Assembly: GCA_910580045.1 (NCBI GenBank)
Contig: CAJTXF010000031.1
Location: 2,942-25,589, forward strand
Reading direction: 5' to 3'
Source: an uncultured Eubacteriales bacterium
GTDB taxonomy: Bacteria; Bacillota; Clostridia; Oscillospirales; Acutalibacteraceae
Length of the DNA stretch: 22,648 bases
The notes under the pieces: generated by a model
The model's input: only the letters and a program-made list of their open reading frames with translations
Database searches by the model: none
Told to the model about the DNA's origin: nothing
In this document: in pieces, positions 7,319 through 14,616 of the stretch
How positions within the stretch are numbered: the first letter of the stretch is position 1
Layout: each line of letters begins with the position of its first letter
Program-made: the position numbers and the translations under genes

Positions 7319-8917
7319 TCACCCTTCCCCTGTTTCGCCGTCCCCGCCTTCCCCTTCGCCGTCTCCGCTGTTATCCGGGGTCGGCTCTGGGGTAGGTTCC
7401 GGCGTGGGCTCTGGGGTGGGCTCCGGCGGCACAGGGGTCGGCTCTGGGGGCGCGGGCGGCTCGGGCGTCGCATTGGGCGCAGGAGTGGCCGTGGGCTTGG
7501 GAGAGGGAGACGGCTCTGTGTTCCCGTTCTCCGACGAGGTGTCCACCTTGCTGGTATCCGTGCCCGGGCCCACCAAGTAGACAGTAGCTGTCGAGCGGTA
7601 GTAAGAGCTGGGCAAATCCTCCCGCCGGACCTCCTGCCCGTCCTTATAGAAGATGCGCCAGGCAGAGGCGTAATACCCGTTGTTGCCGGTGCTTTTGCGC
7701 ACATACTGTCCCTTGGCCAAAGAGCTGTCTTCCTTGAACTCCACGCCCCGGGGACCCTCGCTGCCAGTCTGCTGAGAGCCCAGCTCAATATTGTCCCACT
7801 CCTTGGGCAGGCATCCGTAGAAATTCACGTTCAGGGTCACCCCGTCCATCCAGGAGGCAATGTACACCGGGTTCTCCAGGGGGTTCTTAAAGCGGAAGTC
7901 AATGCCGCCATAGCTCACCGTGGCGTCCAGGCCAATGGGGCAGTAGCCTGACGGGCTGCTGTGGCAGTCCCGCTCCACAATCTCCATGCCAGCCATCAGG
8001 GCCGCGTTGTAGATGGTGGTAGAGCCCTGGCAGATGCCGCCGCCATAGGCCTGTACACTGACGCCCCCCTCCAGCGCGCCGGCAGGCAGCCAGCCAGCAG
8101 AGGGGTCCGTGCTGTCCCCGGTGAGGGTGTTGTAGGAGAACACCTCCCCTGGCTTAAGGATGGTGCCGTTCACCTTGGAAAGGGCCAGGGCCATGTTGCT
8201 GTTGCCGTTGGCTGTGTTTGAGGAGGTGGTGCTGTAGGTGGAAATCAGCTTAAAATTCTCCTGCAGATACTTCTTGGTCACCTTGGGCTGGGTCTCCACA
8301 AAAGCGGCCTGAATGGCCCCCCCATGCTTCTGGGCCAGCAGCTCCTGCACACTGCGCAGGGTGGCGGCCATGTCCACCCTGCTGCCGGTCTGCTCGTCCT
8401 GGAACACAAAACTGCCCGCAGCGCTGTCAAAGCTGGCAATCTCCGCGTCCTTGGCCTGGGCATAGCAGGCCTTGGCAGCCTCATCCAGCTTCTGCCGTCC
8501 GGCGGCGGACAAATCCGCCACAAAGGGCAAATCAAACTTGTCCGCCCTGCGGCTTTCCAGCATGTCCTCCATCACCAAATCCAAAATATCCTGGGCGGCA
8601 AAGTCCTCGCCCTTGAGGGAGACAGTGTCATCCTTAAATTTCACGCTGATTTCCAAAGAGCTCATGGTCTCTTCCAGGGCAGAGCGGGCAATCTGCTGGG
8701 CCTCAGACAGGGTCTTGCCCCCAATATTCTTCCCGCCGATGGTGGCCCCTTCCGGAAAACGGGTGGGGTCGCTGGTCTGAGAGCTCGCCAGGCTGGAGGT
8801 CTCTGCATTGTCCTCCCCGCCGGGTTTGCAGGCCGCCATGCCCACTGAGAGAAGAAGCGCCGCGGCGGCCAGGGCAGCGGCCCGTTTCCATGTAATTTTA
8901 TTCCCAAATTCCCACAT
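7319..8917 (-). CDS. VanW-family lipoprotein with peptidoglycan-binding-like domain
   Basis: A 532-residue exported protein. It starts with a basic N-terminus, a hydrophobic core, and a lipobox-like GMAAC (Cys30), so it is probably lipid-anchored on the outer face of the membrane. Residues about 60-210 match the alpha-beta putative peptidoglycan-binding region usually found before VanW (PEGATIGGKNIGGKTLSEAQQ). The VanW domain follows, with FSTYSTTSSN-like, LKPGEVFSYN, GGGICQGSTTIYNAAL and DATVSYGGIDFRFKN motifs. The last 80 or so residues are a Pro/Thr/Glu low-complexity tail (repeated EPTP) ending in a Gly/Glu-rich stretch. VanW proteins are common in clostridial genomes outside vancomycin-resistance clusters; the function is probably cell-envelope related but not established. 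No VanA, VanH or VanX neighbour is present, so this is not evidence of resistance. Confidence 0.9.
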   Translation of the reverse strand: MWEFGNKITWKRAAALAAAALLLSVGMAACKPGGEDNAETSSLASSQTSDPTRFPEGATIGGKNIGGKTLSEAQQIARSALEETMSSLEISVKFKDDTVSLKGEDFAAQDILDLVMEDMLESRRADKFDLPFVADLSAAGRQKLDEAAKACYAQAKDAEIASFDSAAGSFVFQDEQTGSRVDMAATLRSVQELLAQKHGGAIQAAFVETQPKVTKKYLQENFKLISTYSTTSSNTANGNSNMALALSKVNGTILKPGEVFSYNTLTGDSTDPSAGWLPAGALEGGVSVQAYGGGICQGSTTIYNAALMAGMEIVERDCHSSPSGYCPIGLDATVSYGGIDFRFKNPLENPVYIASWMDGVTLNVNFYGCLPKEWDNIELGSQQTGSEGPRGVEFKEDSSLAKGQYVRKSTGNNGYYASAWRIFYKDGQEVRREDLPSSYYRSTATVYLVGPGTDTSKVDTSSENGNTEPSPSPKPTATPAPNATPEPPAPPEPTPVPPEPTPEPTPEPTPEPTPDNSGDGEGEGGDGETGEG

Positions 8918-8977
8918 CTATATGATTCCTTCCTCCCGTTTTCACGGGTAAGCTGAGTTTGAGCCAGTTTATATATC

Positions 8978-9006
8978 ATTATACAATGCAAGCGCTCAAT
9001 TGTAAA
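8978..9006 (-). promoter_or_regulatory. Sigma-A-type promoter of the VanW-family gene
   Basis: On the minus strand TTTACA (9001-9006) and a perfect TATAAT (8978-8983) are separated by 17 bases. The predicted transcript has a leader of about 50-55 bases carrying a small hairpin (CCCGT, GAAA loop, ACGGG) directly before the GGAGGAAGGAA ribosome binding region. Confidence 0.85.
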
Positions 9007-9331
9007 GCCGTCAAATTCCTGAAAAAGGTTTCAATTTTGTTATTTTTCTGTTGAGTACAGGCATGGTAAGACACCTGGCTGGAGCCCGGCTCAGGGCTTC
9101 TGCCCCGGGCCCTTGGATTTTTACTCCCTGAGCCGGTTTGAGAGCCTGGGGAGCCGCTCCTTCATCCGGCAGTATCCATCCGCCTCCCTCCCGCAATACG
9201 CCGCGACACTTTTGAATCTAAAGCCTGTCCACACAGGCGGAATGCAGGCCCTTCTTTGCCAGCAAGGAAGAAGCATACTTACAAAAAACTTACGCTTTCC
9301 AAAAACGCTGGTATCCTTGGCCTGTCTATGA

Positions 9332-9337
9332 TATAAT
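9332..9337 (+). promoter_or_regulatory. Upstream extended -10 element (candidate distal promoter)
   Basis: TATAAT at 9332-9337 preceded by TGA, giving the extended -10 form TGnTATAAT. No good -35 box is seen (TGGTAT at a 17-base spacing is weak). It is 197 bases before the glycosyltransferase start. Confidence 0.4.
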
Positions 9338-9449
9338 GTCCACAAGCGGACATCCGGAGAAGCCCTGAAGCGCGAAGCGCTTCTCTTTCGCTACGCATGG
9401 CTTGGCGATGCCAAGTCACAGCACCGGTCTTCTCCAAGCAGATTTGTGA

Positions 9450-9455
9450 TATAAT
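9450..9455 (+). promoter_or_regulatory. Extended -10 promoter of the glycosyltransferase-AlkD operon
   Basis: TATAAT at 9450-9455 preceded by TGA (extended -10), about 75 bases before the ATG at 9529. The -35 region is poor, as is common for extended -10 promoters. The nine-base string TGATATAAT is identical to that of the upstream site. Confidence 0.6.
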
Positions 9456-9528
9456 ATCTTTAGTTATTTCGTCATCCCTAATCATCCCTAACCGCTGTTT
9501 TTGATTTATTATTGAGGAGCGATACCCT

Positions 9529-10662
9529 ATGAGGATTTTACTTTTGACCGCCGCCACTGGCGCGGGACACATAAAAGCCGCCAACGCGGTGGAGGCCTAT
9601 ATCCGGGAGAACACCGGCTGGGACGTGCGCTGTGTGGACTGCCTGAAAGCTGTGGGCCGCCTGCTGGACAAAACCGTCTGCGACAGCTATCTCTTTATGG
9701 CCAAAAAGACCCCTGCCCTCTTTGGCCATCTTTATAAGGGCACCAACCGGCAGAATGTGATTTCCCACCTGGTGCCCAAGCTCAGCGGCCTGTTCAGCGG
9801 CCTGCTGTACCCTGCCATTGAGAGCTATCAGCCGGATGTTATTATCACCACCCACCCCTTTGCCACTGAGATGGTGGCGGATTTGAAGGCTGACGGTGTC
9901 ATCCGCACGCCCCTTATCTGCATCATCACAGACTATGGCGCACACCGGGCCTATATTGCCAGCCAGGTGGACAGCTATGTGGTGGCCAGTGATGACATGG
10001 TCCCTGAGCTGCGGGAGTTCGGCGTCCCCGCCGAAAAGATTTGCCCCTTTGGCATCCCGGTCCACGGGGTGTTCTTTGACCCCCAGGACCAGAAAATGCT
10101 GCTGCGCCAGCTGAACCTGGAGCCGGACATCCCCACCCTGCTGTTTATGGCAGGCAGCTTTGGGGTGAACAATATTATCAAGCTCTACCGGGATTTGGCC
10201 GGCACCCAGGTAAAAATGCAGATTATTGTGATTACCGGCCGGAACCAGAAGCTGTTTGAGGCCTTTGAGAAGGAGATTGCCGCCCACCCCAGCCTGCCCA
10301 CCCGGCTTATCTACTTTACCGACGAGGTGGAGAAGTACATGCACGCCGCTGATTTGCTGGTCACCAAGCCCGGGGGCCTGACCGTGTCAGAGGCCCTGGC
10401 CTGCAACCTGCCCATGGCTGTGTTTGACGCCATCCCCGGCCCGGAGGATGACAACGCCAATTTCCTCAAAACCCACGACATGTGTGTGCACCTGGAAAAG
10501 GGCAGCAACTTTGCCCAGGAGATTTCCCAGCTTCTCCAGGAGAAAAAGCGCCTGCAGGCCATGCGGGAGAACTGCGCCGGGTTCGATAAGTCCCAGTCCA
10601 TCCCCAACCTGCTGGCCTTAATCCGCCAGCTGTCGCCCGCCAAAGTCAAGGTGCGGCCATGA
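9529..10662 (+). CDS. Diacylglycerol glucosyltransferase-like glycosyltransferase (UgtP/MGDG synthase family)
   Basis: A 377-residue GT28-type glycosyltransferase. The N-terminus MRILLLTAATGAGHIKAANAV is the glycine-rich loop of the MGDG-synthase/UgtP group, followed by the family acceptor domain (DVIITTHPFATEMVADL, CIITDYGAHRAYIASQVDSYVVAS). The C-terminal nucleotide-sugar domain shows LLFMAGSFGVNN, VTKPGGLTVSEALACNLPMAV and PGPEDDNANFL. By family it should move a sugar from UDP-sugar onto diacylglycerol to make membrane glycolipid, working at the inner face of the membrane; glucose or galactose cannot be told apart. GAGGAG lies nine bases before ATG 9529. The stop overlaps the next gene by four bases (ATGA). 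Confidence 0.88.
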   Translation: MRILLLTAATGAGHIKAANAVEAYIRENTGWDVRCVDCLKAVGRLLDKTVCDSYLFMAKKTPALFGHLYKGTNRQNVISHLVPKLSGLFSGLLYPAIESYQPDVIITTHPFATEMVADLKADGVIRTPLICIITDYGAHRAYIASQVDSYVVASDDMVPELREFGVPAEKICPFGIPVHGVFFDPQDQKMLLRQLNLEPDIPTLLFMAGSFGVNNIIKLYRDLAGTQVKMQIIVITGRNQKLFEAFEKEIAAHPSLPTRLIYFTDEVEKYMHAADLLVTKPGGLTVSEALACNLPMAVFDAIPGPEDDNANFLKTHDMCVHLEKGSNFAQEISQLLQEKKRLQAMRENCAGFDKSQSIPNLLALIRQLSPAKVKVRP

Positions 10663-11372
10663 GCTTTACGGCAGAGGATTACCAGGCCCTTCTCGCCCAA
10701 CTGGAGGCCCTGGCTGATTCCAAGTACAAGGCCTTTCACCAGGGGCTTGTGCCCGGCGCTGTTCTGTCCTACGGCCTGCCGGTGCCCCAGCTACGCCAGC
10801 TGGCCCGGCAGGCGGGAAGGGAAGACCCGGAGGGCTTTCTGTCCGTCAGCCAACCCGGGTCCTATGAAGAAACTATGATAAGAGGGTTTGTGATTGCAGG
10901 GATGAAGGGGCCTATGGCCCAGCGCCTGCCCCTGATTGAGAGCTTCCTGCCTTTGATTGACAACTGGGCGGTGTGCGACTGCTTCTGTGCCTCCCTTCAC
11001 CCCAAAAAGCCGGAGGACCGGGCTCTTTTGTGGCAGTTTATCCAGCCCTTTTTCGCTGATTCCCGGGAGTATTATGCCCGGTTCGCGGCGGTAGTATTTC
11101 TAAGCTGCTTTGTGGATAGGGAGCATATCGGGCCCGGGCTCCGGCTGCTGGAATCCATGACCCAGGAGCAATACTATGTGCGTATGGCAGCGGCCTGGGC
11201 TCTGTCCGTGTGCTATGTAAAATTCCCCCAGGAGACCCTGGCCCTTCTGACCCAACGGACGCTCCCGGCCTTTACCCAGAATAAGGCCATCCAAAAAATC
11301 CGGGAGTCCCGCCGGGTGGGCGCCGAAGAGAAGGAGATGCTTCTCCAATATAAAATCGCCAAATCTGACTAG
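10659..11372 (+). CDS. AlkD-like DNA alkylation repair protein
   Basis: A 237-residue all-helical protein of the AlkD family, HEAT-like-repeat DNA glycosylases that remove positively charged alkylated bases such as 3-methyladenine and 7-methylguanine. Family marks include the YGLPVPQLRQLARQ opening repeat, YEETMIRGFVIA, the LIDNWAVCDCFCASL segment around residues 100-115 (the Trp/Asp-containing region lining the DNA groove in known AlkD), and ESMTQEQYYVRMAAAWALS. It overlaps the glycosyltransferase by four bases (ATGA), so translation is coupled, although the two functions have no obvious link. The TAG stop at 11370-11372 coincides with the first bases of a MITE-like repeat, so the present C-terminus (IAKSD) may have been set by the insertion. 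Confidence 0.88.
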   Translation: MSFTAEDYQALLAQLEALADSKYKAFHQGLVPGAVLSYGLPVPQLRQLARQAGREDPEGFLSVSQPGSYEETMIRGFVIAGMKGPMAQRLPLIESFLPLIDNWAVCDCFCASLHPKKPEDRALLWQFIQPFFADSREYYARFAAVVFLSCFVDREHIGPGLRLLESMTQEQYYVRMAAAWALSVCYVKFPQETLALLTQRTLPAFTQNKAIQKIRESRRVGAEEKEMLLQYKIAKSD

Positions 11373-11532
11373 GGTTTGTTTGAAAATAGAGGAAATGACG
11401 GATTTTTGACCAGAAGTGGTCAGATTCAAGGAGAAAAACCGGGATTTTCGACGCGGAAGATGGCCGCTTCCGATGTTCGCTTTGCGAAATCGGGCAAAAA
11501 GACGGTGTTTTCGATTTTTCAAACAGGCCCTA
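11370..11532. mobile_element. MITE-like element A, 163 bp, overlapping the alkD-like stop
   Basis: Terminal inverted repeats of about 17 bases: TAGGGTTTGTTTGAAAA on the left, and TAGGGCCTGTTTGAAAA when the right end is reverse-complemented (two mismatches). The interior has small hairpins (GACCAGAAGTGGTC; CGGAAG with CTTCCG; TTCGCTTTGCGAA) and no coding capacity. It shares the internal strings GTCAGATTCAAGG and CGCGGAAGA with element B at 14617-14781, so the two are related. Confidence 0.75.
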
Positions 11533-11562
11533 GAGTCTGTTCAGACCCATGCTCTGAGGGAA

Positions 11563-11802
11563 TCACAGGAGCCGGGGCATTTCCCCAGCAGGCTGCTCCT
11601 CTGTAAAGACCACGTCCACCACAGGCTTTTGCCTCTCTGGGCCTTGGGCAGCGTGCCAGTGGCTGAGCAGGCCGCCCAGGGCCATGCCAATCACAAACAG
11701 CAGAGCCGCGGCCCAAGCCACAACCAAAAGCCTGCTCTCCCACCCGCTGTAAAACTCTCTCCACTCCTCCTGCCATTCTATGCGCCGGTTTTGCTTATTC
11801 AT
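11563..11802 (-). CDS. Small single-pass membrane protein, unknown function
   Basis: A 79-residue protein that I do not recognise. It has an N-terminal charged, Trp-rich stretch (residues 1-24, with RRIEWQEEWREF), one hydrophobic segment at about 25-46 (LLVVAWAAALLFVIGMALGG), and a short outer tail ending EEQPAGEMPRLL. A strong AAAGGAGG lies seven bases before ATG 11802, which is the main reason to accept it as real. The positive charge before the helix suggests an N-in topology. It stands alone between MITE-like element A and a repeat-rich gap, and is transcribed in the same direction as the M23 peptidase gene but behind that gene's terminator. No promoter was identified. Confidence 0.65.
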   Translation of the reverse strand: MNKQNRRIEWQEEWREFYSGWESRLLVVAWAAALLFVIGMALGGLLSHWHAAQGPERQKPVVDVVFTEEQPAGEMPRLL

Positions 11803-12093
11803 ATCCGCGCCTCCTTTCGGGTTTCTGTTGATTAGACGGAGCGAAGGGGAAAAAGGTAAGCAGAAATTTTTTTATTTTCCCTAACGGCCCGGGGCGGACG
11901 CTTTCTCCCAGCGCAAGCCAAAAGGCGGAGCGAAAAGTTTTTGAAGGGTCCCACCCTGGCAGGGGTTCGGGGTGACTTGGCGAAGCCAACGCCAGGAGTC
12001 CCCGAGGTCTCGCCGGCAGAGGCCCCCACTCAAGCCCTTCCATGCTTTTTGCCCCCTTTGCAAAAAGGCGCAACACAATAAATCCCCGCCCAC
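11803..12093. repeat. GC-rich dispersed-repeat region between two minus-strand genes
   Basis: No gene is credible here. Bases about 11926-11990 look like a repeat unit: a GCGGAGCGAAAAG run, then CCTGGCAGGGGTTCGGGG, then the hairpin TTGGCGAAGCCAA. The string GTGACTTGGC also occurs, reverse-complemented, at 9411-9420. A second hairpin lies at 12045-12067 (CTTTTTGC paired with GCAAAAAG). The minus-strand frame through it is open but has no ribosome binding site. Confidence 0.45.
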
Positions 12094-12137
12094 AAAAAAA
12101 CCAGCCGGACAGACCCCTCTGCCCGGCTGGTTTTTTT
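12094..12137 (-). terminator. Rho-independent terminator of the M23 peptidase gene
   Basis: CCAGCCGG (12101-12108) pairs with CCGGCTGG (12123-12130), flanked by seven A on the left and seven T on the right. It lies 12 bases past the peptidase stop and can act on either strand. Confidence 0.9.
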
Positions 12138-12148
12138 ACTGTTTGCTT

Positions 12149-13414
12149 TTACAGGAAGTTTCTGGGGTTCACCCGGTCCCCGTTCTGGTACACCTCAAAA
12201 TGCAGGTGGGGGCCTGTAGAGTCGCCTGTGTTTCCCTCATAACCAATAATCTGGCCCTGGCTTACGGTCTGCCCCTCACTTACCGCCACAGCGCTCATAT
12301 GGGCATACAGGGTGCTGTATGTACCATTGTGATAAATCATCACATGATAGCCCCAGCCGCTGCCCCACTCGTTGGTAGAGTTGGCCCGCACCACTGTGCC
12401 GGACTCCGCCGCCACAATGGCCTGGCCATAGGGGCCTGCAATGTCCATGCCCCGGTGTATCCGGTACCCACTGCCGGGCCCCATGTACTCGTCAGAGACG
12501 TAGCTTACGCCCGGCATGGGCCAGCAGGGATGGAAGCCGTCCACACCGCCGGTGCCGCCTGGGGTCCAGGTCACATCCCCCTGGCCGCCGGGCGCGGTGG
12601 CTCCACCGCCGCCCCCATTGGCCGCGGCTTCTTCGGCCCGCTTGCGCTCCTCTTCTTCCTTGCGCTTCTGCTCCGCAATAATGTCCTGCAGCTCCTGGTC
12701 CCGGGCCGCCATCTCCTCCTCGTTCACGTTCAGAGCCTCGGTGGCCGCGTTCTGGGCGCCCTGAAGCTCCTCAATGGCAGCCGCGTTCTCTTCATACAGC
12801 TTGCCCAGCTCCTCCTGCTTTTCCTCCATGCCTTTCTGCAGCTCAGCCACCATGGCCTTCTGCTTTTCCCGCTCCTCCCGTTCCTCCCGGGTGGATTCCA
12901 TGTAGGCCTTGATTTTGTCAATCAGCTCCTGGTCATGGCGGCTCATATTGCCCAGCATTTCAGAGCGCATGGAAAAATCGCTGAAGCTGTTGGAATTCAG
13001 CAGAATTTCCAGGGTGCTGACAGAGCCTGCCCGGTAAATGGCCACCACCCGCTGGCGGAACTGCTCCAGGGTGTCCGCGGCCTCTTCTTTGGACTTTTCC
13101 AGCTTCAAATCCAGCTCATAGATACTGGCATTCAGAGTCTGAATGTCCTGGCGGGCTGTGGTGATTTGGTTTTGCAGCACGTTAATCTGCTGCTGCAGGG
13201 TTTCCTGATACTCCTGCTTTTGGGCCTCGTCTGCCCGCAGCTGTTCCAGCTTGGCCTGCAGCTCCTTGTGCTCCTGCTCCAGCTGAGCCTGCTCCGCTTC
13301 CACCTCCTGGGCGGTTCTGGCCAGCCCGGGAACAGGTGTAAAGGCCATCACCATAACGGCCAGCGCGGCGGAGACAAACCGCTTGGCCCTGCTGGGCCTG
13401 CATCTTAGTTTCAT
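12149..13414 (-). CDS. Secreted coiled-coil M23 metallopeptidase (murein hydrolase, EnvC/CwlO-like layout)
   Basis: A 421-residue secreted protein. It opens with a signal peptide (basic start, then FVSAALAVMVMAFTPVPGLA, cleavage expected near residue 33). Residues about 35-250 form a long Glu/Gln/Lys-rich coiled coil containing YRAGSVSTLEILLNS, then a Gly-rich linker. The C-terminal M23 (LytM) domain has His320 and Asp324 in HRGMD, His372 in LYAHM, and HLH at 403-405, so all zinc ligands are present and it should be an active peptidoglycan endopeptidase. Coiled-coil plus LytM proteins of this type act in cell separation or elongation and are often controlled by FtsEX. An in-frame ATG at 13450 lacks a good ribosome binding site; GGGAAGG precedes ATG 13414, giving a proper signal peptide. 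Confidence 0.9.
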   Translation of the reverse strand: MKLRCRPSRAKRFVSAALAVMVMAFTPVPGLARTAQEVEAEQAQLEQEHKELQAKLEQLRADEAQKQEYQETLQQQINVLQNQITTARQDIQTLNASIYELDLKLEKSKEEAADTLEQFRQRVVAIYRAGSVSTLEILLNSNSFSDFSMRSEMLGNMSRHDQELIDKIKAYMESTREEREEREKQKAMVAELQKGMEEKQEELGKLYEENAAAIEELQGAQNAATEALNVNEEEMAARDQELQDIIAEQKRKEEEERKRAEEAAANGGGGGATAPGGQGDVTWTPGGTGGVDGFHPCWPMPGVSYVSDEYMGPGSGYRIHRGMDIAGPYGQAIVAAESGTVVRANSTNEWGSGWGYHVMIYHNGTYSTLYAHMSAVAVSEGQTVSQGQIIGYEGNTGDSTGPHLHFEVYQNGDRVNPRNFL

Positions 13415-13512
13415 GCGATTCCTTCCCTTCGCAAGGTAGTTTTTTGACATAGTGAACGCGAATCAAAAAAGGTGAACCCCCTCTTTTGATTTGGGCAGCT
13501 TAGCCGCCCAGC

Positions 13513-13692
13513 TTAAGGAACCACTGATTAAATCACGCCTGGCGGCTTGGCACGCATCCCGCTTGCACTTTTCCCCTCATAGCGCACAGCTTTCGTTTGC
13601 CAATCGCCAGATTGGCCGCACTCAAGCTATGCACTCTGACGAAAAAATTGACCGCACGATATGCGCACCAGATTTAATCAGTACTTCCTTAA
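13513..13692. mobile_element. MITE-like element C, 180 bp, upstream of the M23 gene
   Basis: Bases 13513-13534 and 13671-13692 are 22-bp inverted repeats with two mismatches; both start TTAAGGAA and contain ACTGATTAAATC. The interior carries the perfect hairpin GCCAATC/GATTGGC and no gene. The ends begin with TTAA, so the target may be TTAA or TA. A further hairpin (13688-13717) abuts the right end. Confidence 0.75.
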
Positions 13693-13751
13693 AACCCGGT
13701 ATTTGCCGGTTTTTAAGTGAGTTTACCATAAACACAGCATGGCTTGTCTCC

Positions 13752-13779
13752 ATTATAGCTCAAAACCCGGTTCTGTTTT
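13752..13779 (-). promoter_or_regulatory. Candidate promoter of the M23 peptidase gene
   Basis: On the minus strand a perfect TATAAT (13752-13757) lies 16 bases after a weak -35 (AAAACA, 13774-13779). If used, the message would carry the whole MITE-like element C in a 5' leader of about 330 bases. Another TATAAT-like box lies at 13901-13906. Confidence 0.35.
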
Positions 13780-13829
13780 TTCTTCTATAGAATTATTTTT
13801 GTAAACAAATCGTTAACCCAAAATTTTTA

Positions 13830-13858
13830 AGCCTGCCCCGCCAAACCTGGGACAGGCT
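13830..13858 (-). terminator. Candidate terminator for the two-gene membrane operon
   Basis: A stem of AGCCTG plus CCC pairing with GGG and CAGGCT (one mismatch) is followed on the minus strand by TAAAAATTTT, which is a poor T-tract. It lies about 100 bases beyond the stop at 13955. Weak evidence. Confidence 0.35.
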
Positions 13859-13954
13859 CATTCTATATAATTTCACTAATTTATAACACGATATGCCTGC
13901 ATTATAGCCAATGGTGCTGATAAGCCCCAGGCATCCCAGCACCCCGCTCAGCCT

Positions 13955-14329
13955 TCAGCAGCGGGGCCCTGGGGGAATCCTGCCAGAGGGCTGCTTTTTG
14001 CCCTCCTCCCCCTGCCCAGGCGCCCCCAGGCGCAGGCGTACCAGCACCCCTGCCATCCAACTGCCTGGGCGCAGAGAGCGGGCCAAATCCGGGCTTTTGA
14101 GCAGCCTTCTCTGCCGGCGGGCCGCGTCCCGTCGGGCCTCTACCGCCAGGATGACACAGGCCGCGCAGGCAGCCACAATGCTCCACCCAGCCACGCCCAG
14201 GGCCTGCTGCCCCTCCACGGCCAAAAGGCTGGCCGCCTCCCCCTGCAGCTGGGCCTCACAGCTGGGCAGAGCGGCCAGGGCCAGAATCCCCAGCACCCAT
14301 AAAATTCCCCGGGCAATCGCGCCTCTCAT
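13955..14329 (-). CDS. Small two-helix membrane protein, unknown function
   Basis: A 124-residue protein that I do not recognise. Hydrophobic segments are at about residues 5-22 (IARGILWVLGILALAALP) and 45-62 (GVAGWSIVAACAACVILAV), followed by a strongly basic cytoplasmic-type stretch (EARRDAARRQRRLLK) and a Gly/Pro/basic tail. The first segment ends ALPSC, which could be a lipobox-like signal peptide (Cys24), but then the second helix would remain. ATG 14329 overlaps the upstream gene's stop by four bases (ATGA) and has no separate strong ribosome binding site, so translation is probably coupled. It is encoded downstream of SpoIIP on the same strand, though a repeat cluster separates them. 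Confidence 0.6.
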   Translation of the reverse strand: MRGAIARGILWVLGILALAALPSCEAQLQGEAASLLAVEGQQALGVAGWSIVAACAACVILAVEARRDAARRQRRLLKSPDLARSLRPGSWMAGVLVRLRLGAPGQGEEGKKQPSGRIPPGPRC

Positions 14330-14598
14330 TCCACGGAGCCGCCCGGCATACAGCTGAAATCCAGGATAAACCGCCAGGCCTTGTCCAGGGCGGTCACATC
14401 CCAGGTGCGCTTTTGGCCAAAGGCCTTCACTGTCAGCTGGGCCCGGGAGGCGGAGCGCTCCACCTGGGCCAGGGGGGTGCTGTCGCCGAAGCTGAGCTTG
14501 CGGCCTTGATAGTCCACAGTAAAGAGACCGGCAGTGGTCAGGAGTATAAAAAGGCCCAGGCCCAGGCCCAGCCAGAAACAGCGTTTTTCTTCTTTCAT
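14326..14598 (-). CDS. Small membrane-anchored protein, unknown function
   Basis: A 90-residue protein that I do not recognise. It has a short charged N-terminus (MKEEKR), one hydrophobic segment (FWLGLGLGLFILLTTAGLF, about residues 8-26), and an external-type domain with VDYQGRKLSFGDST and LTVKAFGQKRTWDVTALDKAWRFILDF. The frame is open to 14631, but those codons fall in the terminal repeat of a MITE-like element; AGGA six bases before ATG 14598 supports the shorter form. It overlaps the next gene by four bases. The MITE-like element B ends only 18 bases upstream, so the native promoter has either been displaced or is supplied by the element. Confidence 0.6.
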   Translation of the reverse strand: MKEEKRCFWLGLGLGLFILLTTAGLFTVDYQGRKLSFGDSTPLAQVERSASRAQLTVKAFGQKRTWDVTALDKAWRFILDFSCMPGGSVE

Positions 14599-14616
14599 GG
14601 GGAATCCTGCTCTCTT

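Larger units (their letters stand above)
9007..9528. other. Intergenic region between divergent VanW and glycosyltransferase genes
   Basis: No convincing gene is seen. It holds a GC-rich hairpin near 9088-9112 (GCCCGG paired with CCGGGC), the two extended -10 boxes listed separately, and a small inverted-repeat unit at 9356-9437 (ends GGAGAAG and CTTCTCC) containing the local palindromes GAAGCGCGAAGCGCTTC and CTTGGCGATGCCAAG. A tandem 10-bp duplication TCATCCCTAA lies at 9472-9491. Short open frames here lack ribosome binding sites and family resemblance. Confidence 0.5.

Noticed and set aside
7319..8917. Vancomycin-resistance determinant
   Set aside because: VanW-domain proteins are widespread and not themselves resistance enzymes; no vanH, vanA or vanX homologue or vanRS pair is present.
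9121..9345. Short minus-strand gene in the VanW/glycosyltransferase interval
   Set aside because: No ribosome binding site, no recognisable composition or domain, and it overlaps the likely promoter region.
11795..12076. Minus-strand 93-residue frame upstream of the small membrane protein
   Set aside because: It is encoded by GC-rich repeat sequence, lacks a ribosome binding site and overlaps the better-supported start at 11802.
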